NCBI GenBank assembly: GCA_002929135.1
Contig: PESC01000041.1
Span: forward strand, 1 to 55,116
Length of the DNA stretch: 55,116 nucleotides
Source of the DNA: Methylomonas sp.
GTDB lineage: Bacteria; Pseudomonadota; Gammaproteobacteria; Methylococcales; Methylomonadaceae
Direction: 5' to 3'
The position numbers and the translations under genes were made by a program. The notes under the pieces were generated by a model. The model saw only the letters and a list, made by a program, of their open reading frames with translations, was not told the DNA's origin and did not search any database. How positions within the stretch are numbered: the stretch's first letter is position 1; every line of letters begins with the position of its first letter. Shown here piece after piece: positions 8,374 through 17,193 of the stretch.

Positions 8374-10328
8374 GACAGCTCTCCATCCAGCAGGCGCAGC
8401 AACCTGGCTTCGTCGATGACGGTTACGCCTTTGTCACGGGCGGCCTGGGTTTTGCTGGCACCGACGTTGTCACCGGCAACCAGATAATCGGTTTTGGCCG
8501 ATACCGCGCTGCCGACCTTGGCACCGGCCTGTTTGGCGCGTCTGGCCAGCTCGTCGCGCGAGCCGCTGTGCAAAGTGCCGGTAAACACCAGGGTTTTACC
8601 CGCCAGCGGGTGCAGGTTGGCCTGCCCCTGGCTTTTTTGTGTGGCTTGAAGGCTGAAGCCGAGGGTCATCAGCGTATCGAACAACGGTTTGATGTGGGCA
8701 AAACCTTCGACGATGACGGCGGCGGTTTTTTCGGCAAAGCCTTCGATGCGGATGATGTCGTCCTGCGTCAGCGTGAAAATCGCATTCAGGCCATGGTGCG
8801 CCAGCAAGCGTTCGCAATTGCCTAGCCCCATGCGAAATACGCCGAACGCCGCGAGAAAACGCCAGTCCTCGACGGTTTCGCTACGGCTGCGCAGCAGTTG
8901 ATCGACCAGGTTTTGTGACTGTTTGGGACCAAAGCCCATGGCTTCGAACTGGCTGGCACTCAGCGCGTAAATCGCATCGACCCGACGAATGCCGTGGCCA
9001 AACAGGCGTTCGATGCTGGCCGCACCGAAACCGTCGTTGTTTTTCAGCACCCGGAAAAAATGCGCCATGCTATTGGCGATTTGCGCCGGACAATCGAGAT
9101 TGTTGGGGCACAGCAGGTAATCGTTGTCCCAGACCAGTTCGTGGCCGCAGCTCGGACAGTGTTCGGGCACTTGCGGTTGGGCAGGGCGGATGACGGCTTC
9201 GATTTTGGGGATGACTTCGCCGGAACGCGCCAGCCGGATAACGGCACCGGGGCCTATGCCGTTGTCGATCACCATGCGGTAATGATGCGCCGTAGCCCGC
9301 GACAACAAGGCGCCGCTCAGCCGCACCGGCTCCAGTTCGGCCACCGGGGTGACGCGACCGGAACGCGAGGTTTGCGGCGTGACCCGCAAAATGCTGACCT
9401 CGGCGCTGGCCAGGTTTTCCTTGTAGGCCAGTTGCCAGCGGTGGTGATGACGAGTGGCTCCCATGGCGTGTTTGAGTTCGTCATCAATGATTTCGATGAT
9501 GACGCCATCGACGTCGTAATCGACGCGATGCCAGACGGTCTTGACGATGCGGTCGAAATCCTCGCGCAGTTGCAGCCAGGTACCGTTCCAGGCGGGCAGC
9601 AGGGCAAACGGATAGAACACGGCGGCGCCATCGCGTATGGCTTGTTCGGCATGGCTGTCCAGGTGTTTTTCCTTGATGACGCTGGCCTGAAAGTTGCGCG
9701 GGTTATCGAAGACTTCGGCAAGGTGGGCGTCGAAATAACGCCGACTGACGACGATTTCACCCGCGCCCTGCCCTCGCGCACCTTGTTGCGCCACCTGCAA
9801 GCCACGATCGAACACGCGGCTGATGTCGGTGCCTTTGCGGCCATCACCCCGGGTGTACAGGGTTTTGCCGTCGTCGTAGGCGGCATAGCCGTCGAGTTTG
9901 GGGGTGACTTTGAATACCAGATCATGGAACGATTTGCCCAGCTCATTGGCGGCTTTTTCGATACGCGCCGCCCAGCGTTCCACCTCATCGAAACCATAAG
10001 CCTTGTCGGTCGACAGCATCTGCACTGGCAGTGCCACGGTTTTACCGGCGAAAGCCGCTTCCGGTTCGACGCTGTGCAGAAACGGGTGGTCGGGCTGGCG
10101 ACGTTGCAGTTCAGCCAGAAAGACATGGTCGTAATCGGCATCGCTGATGATGGGCAGGCCGGCGCGGTACAGCGCATTGGACATTTCGACCAACGCCAGC
10201 AATTGGTCGTCGCTCAGGCTGCCGACGGCATCGGGGCTTTGGGCAAGCTGGCACAGTCTGTCGTGAGACAGCACACTGAAATCCAGCGTGGCGATGGTGA
10301 GTGCATCGAGTTGTTGGTCTGACAGCAT
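8370..10328 (-). CDS. divergent NAD-dependent DNA ligase
   Basis: This 652-residue protein carries all LigA modules in order. The NMN-binding Ia domain shows PIISDADYDHVFLAEL near 60-75. The adenylation motif KLDG has the reactive lysine at about 144. Motif IV is VDGVIIEI and motif V RWQLAYKEN. An OB fold (PVAELEPVRLSGALLSRAT) is followed by a four-cysteine zinc finger (CPSCG...CPNNLDC), helix-hairpin-helix repeats, and a C-terminal BRCT domain at about 575-650. It should seal nicks using NAD. The motifs are more divergent than in housekeeping LigA, and coupling to thiD is odd. It is therefore likely a second ligase, with the normal LigA elsewhere. The N-terminal methionine at 10328 has no long alternative. 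Confidence 0.88.
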   Translation of the reverse strand: MLSDQQLDALTIATLDFSVLSHDRLCQLAQSPDAVGSLSDDQLLALVEMSNALYRAGLPIISDADYDHVFLAELQRRQPDHPFLHSVEPEAAFAGKTVALPVQMLSTDKAYGFDEVERWAARIEKAANELGKSFHDLVFKVTPKLDGYAAYDDGKTLYTRGDGRKGTDISRVFDRGLQVAQQGARGQGAGEIVVSRRYFDAHLAEVFDNPRNFQASVIKEKHLDSHAEQAIRDGAAVFYPFALLPAWNGTWLQLREDFDRIVKTVWHRVDYDVDGVIIEIIDDELKHAMGATRHHHRWQLAYKENLASAEVSILRVTPQTSRSGRVTPVAELEPVRLSGALLSRATAHHYRMVIDNGIGPGAVIRLARSGEVIPKIEAVIRPAQPQVPEHCPSCGHELVWDNDYLLCPNNLDCPAQIANSMAHFFRVLKNNDGFGAASIERLFGHGIRRVDAIYALSASQFEAMGFGPKQSQNLVDQLLRSRSETVEDWRFLAAFGVFRMGLGNCERLLAHHGLNAIFTLTQDDIIRIEGFAEKTAAVIVEGFAHIKPLFDTLMTLGFSLQATQKSQGQANLHPLAGKTLVFTGTLHSGSRDELARRAKQAGAKVGSAVSAKTDYLVAGDNVGASKTQAARDKGVTVIDEARLLRLLDGELS

Positions 10329-10384
10329 GATGAAACCGGAGCGGCGGGGCGGGCAGATGGGGTGGGCAATTATACGGCAGGCAT

Positions 10385-10417
10385 AAAAAAAGGCGGGGAG
10401 ATGTCATCTCGCCCGCC
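10385..10417 (-). terminator. Rho-independent terminator facing the ligase gene
   Basis: On the minus strand a stem of GGCGGGCGAGATG against CATCTCCCCGCC (one bulged C) is followed at once by seven T. It would end minus-strand transcripts that start between here and rmlB, before they reach the ligase gene. On the plus strand there is no T-run, so it does not serve the ligase or rmlB directly. It implies a short transcript or a leader in 10418-10640. Confidence 0.7.
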
Positions 10418-10438
10418 AGAGGCACTCTTTCAAGAGGA

Positions 10439-10639
10439 TCATGCCAATCTATGGAAAGCAATCGACATGGCGGCAGTGTAGTGTTTCAAACGACGCTGGT
10501 ATTGATGCAGGTCAATGATGACGCACTGTGTGGCACGAATGGCGGCATCTGCCCGGCGGGTTGTGGAATATCGGCTAGAATGCCTTGCGTTCGTGTCGGC
10601 ATCGTCACGATGCCCATCAAATAAAGAGGATAGCTTCAT
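10439..10639 (-). CDS. possible small protein antisense to the rmlB start (weak)
   Basis: An open frame of 66 codons begins at an ATG at 10639, overlapping the rmlB start codon on the other strand. It stops 22 bases before the minus-strand terminator at 10385-10417. The C-terminal part reads [20 protein letters not shown] and looks like a plausible basic helix, but no family is recognised. The position relative to the terminator is the only real support. It may be noncoding, and the terminated transcript could instead be a small RNA. Confidence 0.2.
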   Translation of the reverse strand: MKLSSLFDGHRDDADTNARHSSRYSTTRRADAAIRATQCVIIDLHQYQRRLKHYTAAMSIAFHRLA

Positions 10640-11702
10640 GACCATTCTGGTGACCGGCGGTGCCGGTTTTATCGGTAGCAATTTCGTTCTGGACTGGCTG
10701 GCGACCTGCGATGAAGCCGTCGTCAATGTCGACAAGCTGACGTATGCGGGCAATTTGCAGAATCTGGCGTCTGTGCAACACGATGCCCGCCATGTGTTCG
10801 TGCGCGGCGACATCGTCGATTACGATCTTGTGCTCGGCTTGCTGCAACGGCATGGCATCCGCGCCGTCGTGAATTTCGCCGCCGAATCGCATGTCGACCG
10901 CTCGATTCACGGGCCGGAAGATTTCATCCAGACCAATATCGTCGGCAGTTTCCGCCTGCTGGAAGCCGTGCGGGCCTACTGGGGCAATCTCGATGCCGAT
11001 GCCAGAGCGGCATTCCGCTTCCTGCATGTATCGACCGATGAGGTTTACGGCTCGCTGGCGATCGGCGAACCGCCCTTCGCCGAAACCCATCCGTACCAGC
11101 CCAACAGCCCATATTCCGCCAGCAAGGCGGCGAGCGACCACCTGGTACGCGCCTACCATCACACCTACGGCCTGCCAGTATTGACCACCAACTGCTCGAA
11201 CAACTACGGGCCGTATCATTTCCCGGAAAAACTGATTCCGCTGTGCATTCAGAATGCACTGTCCGGCAAACCATTGCCGATTTACGGCGACGGCCAGCAA
11301 ATCCGCGACTGGCTGTATGTGCAAGATCATTGCAGTGCAATCCGCCGTGTTTTAGAGGACGGCAGGCTGGGTGAGGTTTACAACATTGGCGGCTGGAATG
11401 AAAAAGCCAATCTCGATGTCGTCAAAACCCTGTGCACGATGCTGGACGAACTCCAGCCACGCAGCGACGGCAAACCGTATGCCGAACAGATCGTCTTCGT
11501 GACCGACCGGCCAGGCCATGATCGCCGCTATGCCATCGATGCCCGCAAGCTGGAACGCGAGCTGGGCTGGCGTCCTGTTGAAACCTTTGAAACCGGTATT
11601 CGTAAAACAGTGGCATGGTATCTGGCCCATCAGGACTGGGTGGCCAATGTGATGTCGGGCGACTATCAGTCGTGGCTCGACAAAAACTACGAGGATCGCT
11701 GA
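10638..11702 (+). CDS. rmlB: dTDP-glucose 4,6-dehydratase
   Basis: This 354-residue short-chain dehydrogenase-type enzyme makes dTDP-4-keto-6-deoxyglucose, the second step to dTDP-L-rhamnose. The NAD motif is [11 protein letters not shown] at the N-terminus. [21 protein letters not shown] and the catalytic [10 protein letters not shown] follow, then NCSNNYGPY. The ATG at 10638 has AAAGAGGA upstream; the reading frame is open earlier but without family residues. It is first in a compact rmlB-D-A-C operon, and one base separates it from rmlD. Confidence 0.97.
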   Translation: MTILVTGGAGFIGSNFVLDWLATCDEAVVNVDKLTYAGNLQNLASVQHDARHVFVRGDIVDYDLVLGLLQRHGIRAVVNFAAESHVDRSIHGPEDFIQTNIVGSFRLLEAVRAYWGNLDADARAAFRFLHVSTDEVYGSLAIGEPPFAETHPYQPNSPYSASKAASDHLVRAYHHTYGLPVLTTNCSNNYGPYHFPEKLIPLCIQNALSGKPLPIYGDGQQIRDWLYVQDHCSAIRRVLEDGRLGEVYNIGGWNEKANLDVVKTLCTMLDELQPRSDGKPYAEQIVFVTDRPGHDRRYAIDARKLERELGWRPVETFETGIRKTVAWYLAHQDWVANVMSGDYQSWLDKNYEDR

Positions 11703-11703
11703 C

Positions 11704-12600
11704 ATGAAAATCCTGTTGTTCGGTAAAAACGGCCAAGTGGGCTGGGAATTGCAGCGCAGCCTGGCGCCACTGGGGCAGGTGCTGGCGCTGAACAGACACA
11801 GCCAGGATTATTGTGGCGATTTGAGCAAGCTGACTGGCATCGTTGCAGCAATCGCCGATTTCAAGCCCGATATCGTCGTCAATGCGGCAGCTTACACAGC
11901 GGTGGACAAGGCCGAAACCGAGGCGGAACAGGCTCAACTCATCAACGCGGCGGCACCGGCAGCCATAGCCGAGGCCGCTCGCGCCTGTGACGCCTGGCTG
12001 GTGCATTACTCGACGGATTATGTGTTCGACGGCACGGGCGAACGCCCCTGGCAGGAAGACGACCCGACCAGCCCGGCCAGCATCTACGGCAGCAGCAAGC
12101 TGGCAGGCGAACGGGCGATTCTGGCCTCGGGCGTTCGCCATCTGATTTTCCGCACCAGCTGGGTTTACGCCACACGCGGCCAGAATTTCGCCAAAACCAT
12201 GCTGCGACTGGCGCGGGAACGTGATCGACTCTCGGTAATCGATGACCAGATCGGCGCCCCCACCGGGGCGGAGCTGATTGCCGATGTGACAGCCCACGCC
12301 ATCCGCTCGCTGGCCTGCAAACCGGATGTTTCCGGCATTTACCACCTGGCGGCGGCGGGCCAGACCAGTTGGCACGGCTACGCCCGCCATGTGTTCGACT
12401 TGGCCCGCCAACATGGCGAAACCTTGCTGCTGGCGCCTTCCCAGCTCAAAGCCATTCCGACCAGCGATTACCCTACACCGGCTAGGCGCCCGTTGAATTC
12501 GCGTCTGAACACCGAAAAACTACGAACGACGTTCGGCCTGAACTTGCCGGACTGGCAAGCCGGTATCGATCGCATGTTGACCGAACATTCAGGACATTGA
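11704..12600 (+). CDS. rmlD: dTDP-4-dehydrorhamnose reductase
   Basis: This 298-residue enzyme carries out the last step to dTDP-L-rhamnose, an NAD(P)H reduction. The nucleotide-binding loop GKNGQVGWEL lies at the start, VNAAAYTAVDKAE follows, STDYVFDG precedes the catalytic YGSSKLAGE, and RTSWVYA is present. The gene is second in the rml operon, with one-base spacing from rmlB and three bases to rmlA. The rhamnose product probably feeds surface polysaccharide, consistent with the EpsB-like transferase at 4582. Confidence 0.96.
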   Translation: MKILLFGKNGQVGWELQRSLAPLGQVLALNRHSQDYCGDLSKLTGIVAAIADFKPDIVVNAAAYTAVDKAETEAEQAQLINAAAPAAIAEAARACDAWLVHYSTDYVFDGTGERPWQEDDPTSPASIYGSSKLAGERAILASGVRHLIFRTSWVYATRGQNFAKTMLRLARERDRLSVIDDQIGAPTGAELIADVTAHAIRSLACKPDVSGIYHLAAAGQTSWHGYARHVFDLARQHGETLLLAPSQLKAIPTSDYPTPARRPLNSRLNTEKLRTTFGLNLPDWQAGIDRMLTEHSGH

Positions 12601-12603
12601 CCC

Positions 12604-13500
12604 ATGACACCCGCCATGACACAACGCAAAGGCATCATCCTCGCCGGCGGCTCCGGCACCCGGCTCTACCCCGTCACCAAGGCGGTTTCCAAGCAGCTTC
12701 TGCCGGTCTACGACAAGCCCATGATCTATTACCCGCTCAGCACCCTGATGCTGGCGGGCATCCGTGACATTCTCATCATTTCCACCCCACAGGACACACC
12801 GCTGTTCCAGCAACTGCTGGGCGACGGCAGCGACTGGGGCATAAACCTGAATTACGCCATACAGCCCAGCCCGGATGGTCTGGCACAGGCCTTCATCATA
12901 GGCCGCGACTTCATCGACAACAGTCCCAGCGCCCTGGTGCTCGGCGACAATATCTTCTACGGCCATGACCTGCACCTGCAACTGAACAAAGCCGCCAGTC
13001 AGACCGGCGGTGCCACGGTGTTTGCCTATCACGTCCACGATCCCGAACGCTACGGCGTCGTGGCATTCGACGCCAGCGGCAAAGCAAGCTCACTGGAGGA
13101 AAAACCCAGCCAGCCCAAAAGCCACTATGCCGTCACCGGGCTGTATTTCTACGATGAACAGGTGGTCGATATTGCCGCCAACCTCAAACCCTCGCCACGC
13201 GGCGAGCTGGAAATCACCGATGTCAACAAGGTCTACCTGGCCCAGCAGCAACTCAGTGTCGAGATCATGGGGCGCGGCTACGCCTGGCTCGACACCGGCA
13301 CCCATTCCAGCCTGATCGAAGCCGGCAATTTCATTGAAACCATCGAAAACCGGCAAGGCTTGAAAATTGCCTGCCCGGAAGAAATCGCCTGGCGCAATCG
13401 CTGGATCAGCGATGACGACATGGAAAAACTGGCAAAACCACTGGCCAAGAACGGTTACGGCCAGTATCTGTTCAATCTTTTGAAACAACAGGTGTTCTGA
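12604..13500 (+). CDS. rmlA: glucose-1-phosphate thymidylyltransferase
   Basis: This protein of about 298 residues makes dTDP-glucose from dTTP and glucose 1-phosphate, the entry step of the pathway. The pyrophosphorylase motif [14 protein letters not shown], then [27 protein letters not shown] and LEEKP are all present. Two ATGs are possible. The one at 12604 is better spaced from AGGACA, while 12616 would give the shorter N-terminus common in the family. Its stop overlaps the rmlC start as TGATG. Confidence 0.97.
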   Translation: MTPAMTQRKGIILAGGSGTRLYPVTKAVSKQLLPVYDKPMIYYPLSTLMLAGIRDILIISTPQDTPLFQQLLGDGSDWGINLNYAIQPSPDGLAQAFIIGRDFIDNSPSALVLGDNIFYGHDLHLQLNKAASQTGGATVFAYHVHDPERYGVVAFDASGKASSLEEKPSQPKSHYAVTGLYFYDEQVVDIAANLKPSPRGELEITDVNKVYLAQQQLSVEIMGRGYAWLDTGTHSSLIEAGNFIETIENRQGLKIACPEEIAWRNRWISDDDMEKLAKPLAKNGYGQYLFNLLKQQVF

Positions 13501-14048
13501 TGCAGGCAACCCGACTTGCCATCCCCGAAGTCGTGCTGTTTACCCCCAGGGTATTCGGCGACGAACGCGGTTTTTTCTTCGAGAGTTTCAATCAGGCCGT
13601 GTTCGAGCAACTGACCGGGCTGCAACCCGTGTTCGTACAGGACAATCATTCCAAATCGCAAAAAGGCGTACTGCGGGGCCTGCATTACCAACTGCCGCCC
13701 AAAGCCCAAGGCAAGCTGGTTCGGGTGGTGCAGGGCGAAGTATTCGATGTCGCGGTCGATATTCGCAGGCATTCGCCCAGCTTTGGTCGATGGGTGGGCG
13801 CTCACCTGTCGGCGGACAACAAACAGCAGTTGTGGATACCACCGGGATTTGCCCACGGCTTCGTCACCTTGTCCGACACCGCCGAATTCTTGTACAAAAC
13901 CACCGATGACTATGCCCCGGACTATGAACGCTGCATCGCCTGGAACGACGCCGCCATAGCCATAGACTGGCCAATAGCCGAAGCGCCCGCGCTGTCAGCC
14001 AAAGACGTCCAAGGCCTGCCGCTGGCCCTGGCGGAAACCTTCGATTGA
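13500..14048 (+). CDS. rmlC: dTDP-4-dehydrorhamnose 3,5-epimerase
   Basis: This 182-residue cupin epimerises the 4-keto sugar at C3 and C5 before RmlD reduction. The family motifs RGFFFESFNQ, VQDNHSKSQKGVLRGLHYQ (with the active histidine), GKLVRVVQGEVFDVAVD and PPGFAHGF are clear. The start codon overlaps the rmlA stop by one base, so it is the last coupled gene of the operon. Debris of an unrelated gene begins five bases after its stop. Confidence 0.97.
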   Translation: MQATRLAIPEVVLFTPRVFGDERGFFFESFNQAVFEQLTGLQPVFVQDNHSKSQKGVLRGLHYQLPPKAQGKLVRVVQGEVFDVAVDIRRHSPSFGRWVGAHLSADNKQQLWIPPGFAHGFVTLSDTAEFLYKTTDDYAPDYERCIAWNDAAIAIDWPIAEAPALSAKDVQGLPLALAETFD

Positions 14049-14052
14049 CCAT

Positions 14053-14405
14053 GGCCGTATGGGGGATGTGATGGACAAACAGTTCACACCGCCGGGCCGT
14101 CCGAACCCGACCTGAACTATCTGCTCGACCGCCTAGATCGAAGGTTTCAGCTACAAGGAAGCCGGGCCGCAACTCTTGCTGCAAGTCTTCTTGCAGCGCA
14201 TCATCAACGGCGGTAGCAGCATCGGTCGCGAGTATGCCCTGGGCCGCAAGCCCTGCAACAAACCGCCGACTACGCCACCCAGGTCGGCGCCGAAGAAACC
14301 GCACTCATCCTGTTCGACCGGCGCGGCATTCTGGACTGGGACGAACGCTGCTGGCAGCGGCAGGCGCAACACCAAGGGCGCAGCATAGGCGTGGAGGGGA
14401 TGTAG
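14053..14405 (+). pseudogene. decayed AAA-ATPase-like / PD-(D/E)XK protein gene, fragments
   Basis: Three pieces of one gene type lie here in shifted frames. At 14053 the codons read AVWGM and stop, the usual last residues of the DUF1703-type AAA-ATPase/PDDEXK family. From about 14147 comes YKEAGPQLLLQVFLQRIING, then REYALGRK, from the nuclease domain. From 14265 comes ADYATQVGAEETALILFDRR in another frame, ending SIGVEGM and stop. The ATPase domain and the middle of the nuclease are missing. It is dead, and its final part is duplicated at 14957-15096. Confidence 0.7.
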
Positions 14406-14515
14406 GATGCATTGCAAATCTTCATAAGCCCGCTTCGGCGCTGTCAATTCGGTGCCAACTGTCTGAAACGATTGCAGCTATACTTCTCACTAAACCAAGT
14501 TTCGGTTACACGACC

Positions 14516-14881
14516 ATGCTAGCCCAAGAAGACATCACCTTCATCAAAACCCATCTCGCCGAATGGCTGGCCGAGCAATCGCTGGGCAAGCCGCCGGTGG
14601 TTTACGAGATAGAGCTGCGTGAACGCATGGTGCGAGTTGAAGAAGCCTTGAAAAATCAGGGTGAAGAACTCAAAGCACAGCGCGAATTGATCTATGACGT
14701 CATGAGACAAATGGACAAACGCTTCGAGCAGGTCGACAAACGCTTCGAGCAAGTCGACAAACGCTTTGAACAACTAGACAAACGTTTCGAGGAATTGGGC
14801 CGACGTCTGGATCGATTCATGTTCTGGTCATTGGGGTTAACAGTCACTGCGGCCTTGTTTGTTGTCAACTATTTGAAATGA
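14516..14881 (+). CDS. small coiled-coil protein with C-terminal membrane anchor
   Basis: This 121-residue protein belongs to no family I can name. Residues 1-40 are acidic. Residues 40-105 form a coiled coil that includes four seven-residue units of the type DKRFEQV (21-bp DNA repeats, about 14710-14793). A hydrophobic helix, FWSLGLTVTAALFVVNYL, ends the chain, so it is probably tail-anchored in the inner membrane. The reading frame opens earlier, but the ATG at 14516 gives the natural N-terminus MLAQEDITF. A 5'-truncated relative lies at 23974-24201. It sits between duplicated scraps of an AAA-ATPase/PDDEXK gene. Confidence 0.65.
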   Translation: MLAQEDITFIKTHLAEWLAEQSLGKPPVVYEIELRERMVRVEEALKNQGEELKAQRELIYDVMRQMDKRFEQVDKRFEQVDKRFEQLDKRFEELGRRLDRFMFWSLGLTVTAALFVVNYLK

Positions 14882-14911
14882 CCGAATTCTGACGGGCGAT
14901 TCTAAAAACAC

Positions 14912-15097
14912 ATGCCACGCCTCTTCAAAAACAATAAGCCGTTGAGTCTTATCCCTGCCGACTACGCCACCCAGGTCGGCGCCGAAGAAACCGCACTCAT
15001 CCTGTTCGACCGGCGCGGCATTCTGGACTGGGACGAACGCTGCTGGCAGCGGCAGGCGCAACACCAGGGGCGCAGCATAGGCATGTGGGGGATGTGA
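14912..15097 (+). pseudogene. duplicated 3' end of the AAA-ATPase/PD-(D/E)XK gene
   Basis: From 14957 to 15096 the DNA is nearly identical to 14265-14402 and encodes the same family ending, here intact as RSIGMWGM. The open frame starts at an ATG at 14912 with residues unrelated to the family, so this is a tail joined to new sequence. The last bases overlap the fumarase start region (GTG/ATG at 15085-15099) and supply the GGGGGA ribosome site used by that gene. Confidence 0.65.
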
Positions 15098-16641
15098 TGG
15101 CGCATACCCATGACACCATGACCCTGATCCGCCAGGACGACGTCATTCAAAGCATCGCCGATGCGCTGCAATACATTTCGTATTACCACCCCAAAGACTT
15201 CATCGACGAGCTGTACGCCGCCTACCAGAAGGAACAAGGTGCGGCAGCCAAGGACGCGATGGCGCAGATTCTCATCAACTCGCGGTTGTGCGCCGAAGGC
15301 CGACGGCCAATTTGCCAGGACACCGGCATCGTCACTGTATTTTTGAAAATTGGCATGGCCGTGCGCTGGGATGCCCGCATCAGCATCGCCGACATGGTCA
15401 ACGAAGGCGTGCGCCGCGCTTATCGGCATCCCGACAACGTGCTGCGGGCGTCGATACTGGCCGACCCGGCTGGCAAACGCATCAACACCCAAGACAACAC
15501 CCCGGCGGTGATCCACATGGAGGTCGTGCCCGGCAACACGGTTGAAATCGAGCTTGCCGCCAAGGGCGGTGGCTCGGAAGCCAAAGCCAAATTCGTCATG
15601 CTCAACCCCGCCGACAGCATCGTCGACTGGATCATGAAAACCGTGCCGACCATGGGCGCGGGCTGGTGTCCGCCCGGCATACTCGGCATCGGCATCGGTG
15701 GCACGGCAGAAAAAGCCATGCTGCTGGCCAAGCAGGCTTGCATGCAAACCATCGATATTCAGGACTTGATTGCACGCGGACCAGGCAGTGCGCTGGATGC
15801 GTTACGGCTGGAGCTGTACGACAAGATCAACGCCTTGGGCATAGGTGCCCAGGGCCTGGGCGGCCTGACCACGGTGCTGGATGTCAAAATCCTCGACTAC
15901 CCCACTCACGCCGCCAACAAGCCGGTGGCGATCATCCCCAACTGCGCCGCCACCCGCCACGCCCATCTGCTGCTGGACGGCTCCGGGCCTGCGCTGCTGA
16001 CACCGCCGTCACTGGCCGACTGGCCGGTCATTACCCAAACCACCGGTTCGGCGCGGCGCGTCAATATCGATGGCTTGACCAAACACGACGTGGCCGACTG
16101 GCAACCCGGCGAAACCCTGCTGTTGAGCGGAAAACTGTTGACGGGCCGCGATGCGGCACATAAACGCATCGTCGATTTATTGGCCCAAGGCCAAGCCTTG
16201 CCCGACGGGGTCGATTTCAGCAACCGCTTCATTTACTACGTCGGGCCGGTCGATGCGGTGCGCGATGAAGTCGTCGGCCCAGCTGGCCCAACCACGGCCA
16301 CCCGCATGGATGGCTTCACCGATGTCGTGCTGGAAAAAACCGGCTTGCTGGGCATGATAGGCAAGGCCGAACGCGGGCCAGAGGCCATCGCGGCCATTGC
16401 CAGACATCAGGCGGTTTACTTGGTCGCCGTCGGTGGTGCGGCTTATCTGGTGTCGAAAGCCATACGCCAGGCCCGCGTCGTCGCGTTTGCCGATCTGGGC
16501 ATGGAGGCGATTCATGAATTCGTCGTCGAAGACATGCCGGTGACGGTGGCAGTCGACAGCCGGGGCAATTCGATACACACCACCGCGCCCAGAGAATGGC
16601 AAAGCCGGATAGGCAAGATTCCGGTCACGCTGGCATCATGA
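15097..16641 (+). CDS. fumA: class I (iron-sulfur) fumarate hydratase
   Basis: This 514-residue single-chain class I fumarase interconverts fumarate and malate in the TCA cycle using a 4Fe-4S cluster. The cluster cysteines are visible in CQDTG, GAGWCPPG and PNCAATRH. The N-terminal part covers the alpha region and the C-terminal part, from about residue 340, the beta domain (GPAGPTTATRMDGF, GKAERG). I chose the ATG at 15097, seven bases after GGGGGA; a GTG at 15085 would add four residues. Its start is embedded in the end of a decayed gene, so its original promoter may have been displaced. Confidence 0.93.
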   Translation: MAHTHDTMTLIRQDDVIQSIADALQYISYYHPKDFIDELYAAYQKEQGAAAKDAMAQILINSRLCAEGRRPICQDTGIVTVFLKIGMAVRWDARISIADMVNEGVRRAYRHPDNVLRASILADPAGKRINTQDNTPAVIHMEVVPGNTVEIELAAKGGGSEAKAKFVMLNPADSIVDWIMKTVPTMGAGWCPPGILGIGIGGTAEKAMLLAKQACMQTIDIQDLIARGPGSALDALRLELYDKINALGIGAQGLGGLTTVLDVKILDYPTHAANKPVAIIPNCAATRHAHLLLDGSGPALLTPPSLADWPVITQTTGSARRVNIDGLTKHDVADWQPGETLLLSGKLLTGRDAAHKRIVDLLAQGQALPDGVDFSNRFIYYVGPVDAVRDEVVGPAGPTTATRMDGFTDVVLEKTGLLGMIGKAERGPEAIAAIARHQAVYLVAVGGAAYLVSKAIRQARVVAFADLGMEAIHEFVVEDMPVTVAVDSRGNSIHTTAPREWQSRIGKIPVTLAS

Positions 16642-16663
16642 TGCCGCGTTTTGGTTAGCGCGT

Positions 16664-16993
16664 TCAGCGCACGTTTGGCGGGTCGTCGTCGGCAAACAGC
16701 GCCAGAATCATGGCTTTTTCGTCGTCATCCAGAATGCGGTCAGCCAATAACGGATCGGCGGAAACGCGAGGCCGCCTGACCAGTGAGCCACTGCCGTTTC
16801 TGGCCTTGCTGCGGCGCTCGCTGTGACGGCGGTCGGCATCCCGCCGTTCGGTAATGCGGCGATCCTGCTTCGGCCACAAGACGTATTGCTGCTGAATCAC
16901 AGCCAGCCATTCCGCCGAATTGAACGGATGCGGATTGCTGCGTCTTTCGTGTTGCCGCCGCTCGTGCTGACGACGCGAGGAATCTTCGGACAT
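16664..16993 (-). CDS. small arginine-rich hypothetical protein
   Basis: This 109-residue protein is rich in arginine, with runs such as RRQHERRQHERRS and RRDADRRHSERRS around a central NSAEWLAVIQQQYVLWPKQDRR. The C-terminal 30 residues are acidic. No catalytic motif, signal peptide or membrane helix is seen. The alternation of a basic half and an acidic tail suggests a soluble nucleic-acid or ribosome contact, but that is a guess. It lies tail to tail with the fumarase gene and stands alone. Confidence 0.55.
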   Translation of the reverse strand: MSEDSSRRQHERRQHERRSNPHPFNSAEWLAVIQQQYVLWPKQDRRITERRDADRRHSERRSKARNGSGSLVRRPRVSADPLLADRILDDDEKAMILALFADDDPPNVR

Positions 16994-17130
16994 CGGGTAA
17001 TCTCAAAAAGCAGGTGCCATCAAACAAGAAAGCAGACAATTCGCCCACCTGCCGATAAAACGCCCGCCGCTTCAGGCTGACAATCTGCATTGAAGGAAGT
17101 TGCCCCAGGCCGGTGCCGAATCCCTCAGGT

Positions 17131-17167
17131 GTTCTCGTTTCCACGCACCAGCGTGGGCATGCGTACC
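17131..17167. repeat. Degenerate copy of the paired-palindrome repeat (first hairpin)
   Basis: GTTCTCGTTTCCACGCACC followed by AGCGTGGGCATGCGTACC matches the first half of the 89-bp unit found at 36112-36289 (TTCTCGTTCCCACG...CGTGGGAATGCATACC). The second hairpin of the unit is missing. It lies in the gap between two minus-strand genes. Confidence 0.65.
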
Positions 17168-17193
17168 ACATTCAATATCGGGTTCGCGTTCGC

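Noticed and set aside
8994-10322. A 442-codon plus-strand frame
   Set aside because: It mirrors the NAD-dependent ligase gene, whose motifs are clear. No protein-like pattern is seen in this frame.
10329-10637. A TPP riboswitch before the ligase-thiD-thiE operon
   Set aside because: The conserved CTGAGA and ACCTGA(T) blocks of the THI box were not found.
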